Origin: Pseudomonas sp. GOM6
GTDB lineage: Bacteria > Pseudomonadota > Gammaproteobacteria > Pseudomonadales > Pseudomonadaceae
Direction of reading: 5' to 3'
DNA: 64,000 bases
Assembly: GCF_029537485.1 (NCBI RefSeq)
Contig: NZ_JARPUS010000001.1
Location: forward strand, 186,001-250,000
Within the stretch, counting starts at the first letter, position 1, and the number at the start of each line of letters is the position of its first letter. The translations under genes and the position numbers were made by a program. The notes under the pieces are model-generated. The model had not been told where the DNA came from and searched no databases. It saw only the letters and a list, made by a program, of their open reading frames with translations. Positions 60,580-64,000 of the stretch are shown piece after piece.

Positions 60580-61380
60580 ATGTCCAGCCTGCCCCTGTAC
60601 TTCCCTCAGGGTTTCTCTCTGGAGCGTGCGCTCACTTGTGCGCAACTGGTCGCCCAGGCCTATGCGCAGTACAGCCAGTGGCAGGCCCAGGGCAGTCCTC
60701 ATCGGCCGCAGGACTTCATCTGGCAGGCGCCGCAGATGCCGGGGTGGCGCTTTTCCGCGCCGATCTGGAGCATCCTCAGCGAGCTGCACTTTCTCAACGA
60801 GTCCGAGCCTTTCGGCTTCGCTGCTGCCAATGACCAGGGCGAGACCTACCTGGTGCTGCGCGGCACCGAGTCGGCTCAGGACTGGCTGGATGATCTCGAT
60901 GCCGAGCAGAAGCCCTGGCCATGGAGCGATGGCCAGGGTCAGGTGCATGCGGGCTTCCTCAAGCTCTACGGCTCATTGCGCGATCTGGCGTTGGCCGCTC
61001 TCGACAGCTTGCAGCCGCAGGGCTCGTTGTGGGTCTGTGGGCATAGCCTGGGTTGTGCCCTGAGCAGCATGGCGGTGCTCGACATCCATGAGCGCTGGCC
61101 TGATCAGCCGCTACAGCACTACAACTTCGCCAGCCCGCGCCTGGCTGCGCCGGGCTTTGCCGCCGCCTACAACGGCCTGGGTGTGCCGACCTTCCGCCTG
61201 GTCAACGACAGCGACCTGGTGCCCGAAATGCCGCCAGGGGTTACCGATACCCTGCTTTACCAGCACCTTGGATTGGCCGTGACCTTCACCGCCAGCTACT
61301 CCTGCATCGAGGCCAACCACAGTTTGACGGGCAGTTATCTGTACGCCCTGGAGAATCCGCAGGCGCCCATGCGCGGTTAA
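60580..61380 (+). CDS. Lipase family protein (class 3)
   Basis: The 266-residue enzyme has the class 3 lipase triad: nucleophile WVCGHSLGCALSS (S156), Asp in RLVNDSDLVPEMPP (near 210) and His in EANHSLTGSYL (near 248). VLRGTESAQDWLDDLDAE gives the oxyanion region. It has no signal peptide, so it is cytoplasmic or secreted by another route. Its stop overlaps that of the convergent downstream gene. The substrate is unknown. Confidence 0.85.
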   Translation: MSSLPLYFPQGFSLERALTCAQLVAQAYAQYSQWQAQGSPHRPQDFIWQAPQMPGWRFSAPIWSILSELHFLNESEPFGFAAANDQGETYLVLRGTESAQDWLDDLDAEQKPWPWSDGQGQVHAGFLKLYGSLRDLALAALDSLQPQGSLWVCGHSLGCALSSMAVLDIHERWPDQPLQHYNFASPRLAAPGFAAAYNGLGVPTFRLVNDSDLVPEMPPGVTDTLLYQHLGLAVTFTASYSCIEANHSLTGSYLYALENPQAPMRG

Positions 61381-62039
61381 TCACCACCTCCACCCCCGCA
61401 GCCCCCGCCATCGCTGGACGAGGCGTCGCCGCCGCAACCGCTGGCACAACCTGAGCCGCAGCCGACATGGCTGGCGCAGTAGACGTCGCCTTGGCGGTAG
61501 CTGCCCGGGTGGGCGCCGCAGTCCAGGCGATAGTGGAAGCCATCGGCAATGCCCAGCTCGCCATCCAGAGCGAACAGCAGTGGCAGGCGGGTCGGCTGAT
61601 CCGGACGAATGCCTTCGCGGATACAGGCCAGGCGCCAGGCTCGGCGGATGCCGGCGCTGGCCACCTCGGCGTTGGGCATGGCATCGCTGGGCGTGTGGTG
61701 GAGGAAGCGGCCCAGGCCCTTGCGGCAGAACTCGCCGTATTGACGGGTGTAAAGGATGAATTCGTGCCAGGCCACATCCACGGCCTGGGAGGGCATGGCG
61801 ACCATGCGCCTGCCGGCCATCTGGCACAGGTGGAAGTAGTCGCGCAGGCCCTGCAGCACCTGTTCCTGCTGCTGCGGCGCGAGTTGCGGGTAGGTTTCGG
61901 CGAGCTTCAGGCGCAGGCGCTCGGGGAAGCGATAGCCGTCGATGAACTGGTTGCGCCTGTTGTTGCGGCTGCGGCGCCAGTACCAGTGGCCGACAACGAT
62001 GGCGCCACCGCCCAGGGCGATGCTGAGGAAGCTCATCAC
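61377..62039 (-). CDS. Membrane-anchored protein with Gly/Cys-rich tail
   Basis: The 220-residue protein has an N-terminal hydrophobic segment (about 3-20), a helical basic region, and a core (PQQQEQVLQGLRDYFHLCQM, AVDVAWHEFILYTRQYGEFC, DAMPNAEVASAGIRRAWRLAC) similar to a family of unknown function. The last 45 residues are rich in Gly and Cys (GCGSGCASGCGGDAS, GGGCGGGGGD). The two start codons MM are adjacent. It lies 16 bases downstream of the cyaA stop, on the same strand. Function unknown. Confidence 0.7.
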   Translation of the reverse strand: MMSFLSIALGGGAIVVGHWYWRRSRNNRRNQFIDGYRFPERLRLKLAETYPQLAPQQQEQVLQGLRDYFHLCQMAGRRMVAMPSQAVDVAWHEFILYTRQYGEFCRKGLGRFLHHTPSDAMPNAEVASAGIRRAWRLACIREGIRPDQPTRLPLLFALDGELGIADGFHYRLDCGAHPGSYRQGDVYCASHVGCGSGCASGCGGDASSSDGGGCGGGGGD

Positions 62040-62055
62040 GGCATGTCCTCCAGGT

Positions 62056-64000
62056 TCAGGCCTGCTGCAGGGCGCTGTTCAGCGCCGCTTCCAGCTCGGC
62101 CTTGTAGCGCAGGTAGTGAATGCTCTGCGTATGGCCTTCGCCAAGCACACGCGACAGGTCCAGGTCGGTGATATAGCAGGGATAGCGCTCGGCATCGCGA
62201 CGTTGGGCGAGGATATGCCGCGCCACTGCGCTGAACAGCCCGGTGCCGTATTCCAGTTCGGAAAACTCGCGGTGGTTGCAGTACAGACTGACGTGTACGC
62301 GCTTGCCCTCGGCCGGCTCGACGATGGCCTGCACATCGTAGAAGGCATGGCTGGCCTGGGCCTGGGGCGGTACGCGGCGCTCGAGATGGCGGGCGCGCTG
62401 GTTGCCCGCCGGGAGAACTTCGTAATACAGCACCTCCAGAGCCAGGTTTGGCAGACTGCTGTCCAGCGGCAGAAGGGCGTTGCGCCTATACAGCAGCGAC
62501 TGCAGAAAGCGCTGCAGTGGCGTCAGCAGGCTCTGTTCGTCGCGAAACGGCAGGTGCTGTCGCCACAGGGCGTTGTGTTCGTCCAGCACGCTGAGTTCGG
62601 CGTTGTCTTCGTTGATGCGATAGAACACCTGAATGCAGTCGGGGCGGCCCTGCGGCAAGATCAGCGCCAGGTCTTCGCCTTCCAGCGCGTGCCGGTCCAG
62701 TTGCAGTGGGCTGTAGTGCGGGTGCTCCGTGCCCAGGTGGGCGATCAGGCTGGGCAGGTCCTGCAGGGCGGCATGGCTGACCTGGCCGGGCTGCAGTTCC
62801 AGCACGTGGTAGTGCTGCTGCACCTGCAGCAGGTAGCGGCTGCGATTGTCACTGGTCAAGCTGGCCAGGGCGTCGTGGAACAGTTCTTCGACCCGCTGGG
62901 CGATGGCCTGGGCGCGGTTGCGGCAGAAGCAGCGCACGTTCAGCTTGGGCTGGCGCCCGACCGGCAGGCTGTTGAGGTAGTCGCGCAGGCAATCGAGTAG
63001 GGCGTGGGGGCCGTCGTAGCGGCTGACCTGTAGCTCGTTCCAGCTGTTCAGGCTGACCTGGTCGAGGGTCAGGACCAGGTTTTCGCGTACCCCGGAGTAG
63101 CCCAGCGAGTCGGTGCGCCCGGTGGTGAGGTGTACGTTGAGCTGGCTGTGGGCCTTCAGCGGGTCGACGCCGACATTCACCAGCAACAGCACCTCGGCTG
63201 GTTCTGCCGCGCGCAGCAGCGCCTCTTCACTGACCGCCGGCAGGGGCAGCGGTACGCTCTGCTGCAGGCAGCCGAGCAGGTTGGACAGCTCGAACTCGGT
63301 AAGGTCGCTGCTGCCCGGGTGCAGCGACAGGCGGGTGCTGGCGTCGATCACGCCGTTGCGGTGGCACCAGGCGAGCAGCTCGATCAGCTGGCGGGTACGC
63401 TTGAGCGGTGCGAAGTCGGGCCACTCCTGGCCGTTCAGGCTGCCGTGGTAGAGCGCCCACTGGGTCTCGCCATGTGCTTCGGGGCTGGGGCAGTGCACCA
63501 GGGTCAGGGTGTCTTCGGCCAGGTCCGGTGCGATGCCTGGGTTGATGAATTCGATCTTGCCCGCCTTGCGTTCGAACGCAGCGTACAGGCGCCGGCCGAG
63601 CACGCCGAGGTCTCGCCTGTTGAGCGGCATGCTGGTCTGTTCGCTGCGGGCGAACTGGGAGAGGAAGCGGTAGCTGTAGGTCAGCTCGTTGACCAGCGCG
63701 CGGCGCTCGGCGCTGACCTGGCGCACCTTCCATTGGCTACGGCTGTCGAGCATGGCCAGCTCGCGCTGGCTCCAGCGCCACTCGCCGGTCAGGCGCTCGA
63801 ACAGCAGGCGCTGCCAACTCTTGGCGCGCTGGCGCGGCGGCACGCTGAGCTTCTTGCCGACCTTGAGGTACAGGCAGCGGCGGATCAGCTCCAGGCGCTC
63901 GCGCTCGCCGCGGCCGGCCAGGTATTCCTCCAGGCGGCGGTAGACCACGATATAGGGGTCGAGCTCGTCCAGGTCGAGACGGCCTTCATACACTGCCTGC
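62056..64000 (-). CDS. cyaA: Class I adenylate cyclase, C-terminal part (continues past the window)
   Basis: This is the 3' portion of a class I adenylate cyclase, at least 648 residues long here and open through base 64000 without a start. The catalytic N-terminal part is outside the window. The C-terminal regulatory region is recognised by VYRRLEEYLAGRGERERLELIRRCLYLKVGKKLS, SEAERRAL-like loops, FINPGIAPDLAEDTLTLVH and CHRNGVIDASTRLSLHPGSSDLTEFEL. cAMP from this enzyme acts through Vfr/Crp. cyaA is close to rnk and cyaY in other Pseudomonas genomes. Confidence 0.93.
   Translation of the reverse strand, partial: QAVYEGRLDLDELDPYIVVYRRLEEYLAGRGERERLELIRRCLYLKVGKKLSVPPRQRAKSWQRLLFERLTGEWRWSQRELAMLDSRSQWKVRQVSAERRALVNELTYSYRFLSQFARSEQTSMPLNRRDLGVLGRRLYAAFERKAGKIEFINPGIAPDLAEDTLTLVHCPSPEAHGETQWALYHGSLNGQEWPDFAPLKRTRQLIELLAWCHRNGVIDASTRLSLHPGSSDLTEFELSNLLGCLQQSVPLPLPAVSEEALLRAAEPAEVLLLVNVGVDPLKAHSQLNVHLTTGRTDSLGYSGVRENLVLTLDQVSLNSWNELQVSRYDGPHALLDCLRDYLNSLPVGRQPKLNVRCFCRNRAQAIAQRVEELFHDALASLTSDNRSRYLLQVQQHYHVLELQPGQVSHAALQDLPSLIAHLGTEHPHYSPLQLDRHALEGEDLALILPQGRPDCIQVFYRINEDNAELSVLDEHNALWRQHLPFRDEQSLLTPLQRFLQSLLYRRNALLPLDSSLPNLALEVLYYEVLPAGNQRARHLERRVPPQAQASHAFYDVQAIVEPAEGKRVHVSLYCNHREFSELEYGTGLFSAVARHILAQRRDAERYPCYITDLDLSRVLGEGHTQSIHYLRYKAELEAALNSALQQA

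Overview
The window is an ordinary stretch of core chromosome from a Pseudomonas species. Codon use is GC-rich, and the genes are those I remember from the P. aeruginosa region running from rph, gmk, rpoZ and spoT through crc, pyrE, argB, algC, dut, coaBC, radC, rpmBG, dadRAX, pauR, xpt, rep, comM, glnK, amtB, sutA, xerC, dapF and lysA to cyaA. Pseudomonas-specific markers are crc, sutA, pauR, dadRAX and the long form of algC. The species is not P. aeruginosa: there are two tandem ammonium transporter genes, as I recall for P. stutzeri, and an AraC gene sits between lptM and cyaY. I found no prophage, insertion sequence, CRISPR array, tRNA or rRNA.

Layout. 1-2.9 kb: divergent D-2-hydroxyglutarate dehydrogenase and serA, which form one serine-synthesis cycle. 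3-7.8 kb: small accessory genes (DUF4399, DUF523, a 2OG-Fe oxygenase, DUF2059, an alpha/beta hydrolase, a thioredoxin-like membrane protein and a lipoprotein). 7.8-12.3 kb: ridA, spoT, rpoZ, gmk and yicC on the minus strand. 12.4-16.7 kb: rph, membrane proteins, then crc divergent from pyrE. 16.7-21.9 kb: coaBC-dut-algC-argB on the minus strand. 22-25 kb: radC, a peptide-binding protein, rpmB-rpmG. 25.1-36.4 kb: a catabolic block for polyamines and alanine (cupin, kauB, MFS exporter, MocR regulator with DUF1127, pauB, dadR, dadA-ridA-dadX, pauR). 36.5-49.2 kb: cycB, xpt, rep, an EAL protein, a MATE pump, a LysR regulator, a glutamine amidotransferase, a BCCT transporter, comM and ubiK. 49.2-53.6 kb: nitrogen control (glnK-amtB-amt2 behind a sigma-54/NtrC promoter), YjbQ and sutA. 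53.7-58.2 kb: lptM-lysA-dapF-DUF484-xerC-HAD on the minus strand. 58.4-64 kb: AraC, cyaY, DUF1289, rnk, a lipase, a Cys/Gly-rich protein and the 3' part of cyaA.

How the parts connect. Several genes serve nutrient sensing: SpoT (ppGpp), Crc (carbon repression), GlnK (nitrogen), CyaA (cAMP) and SutA (slow growth). The catabolic block makes and oxidises aminoaldehydes and alanine under PauR and DadR. I do not see a convincing new multi-gene system. The items most worth a second look are non-coding: an array of four repeat boxes between the MocR and DUF1127 genes, candidate shared operators in front of the polyamine genes, near-identical hairpins just upstream of two catabolic start sites, Crc/Hfq-type A-rich motifs at dadA and amtB, and a large palindrome between d2hgdh and serA.
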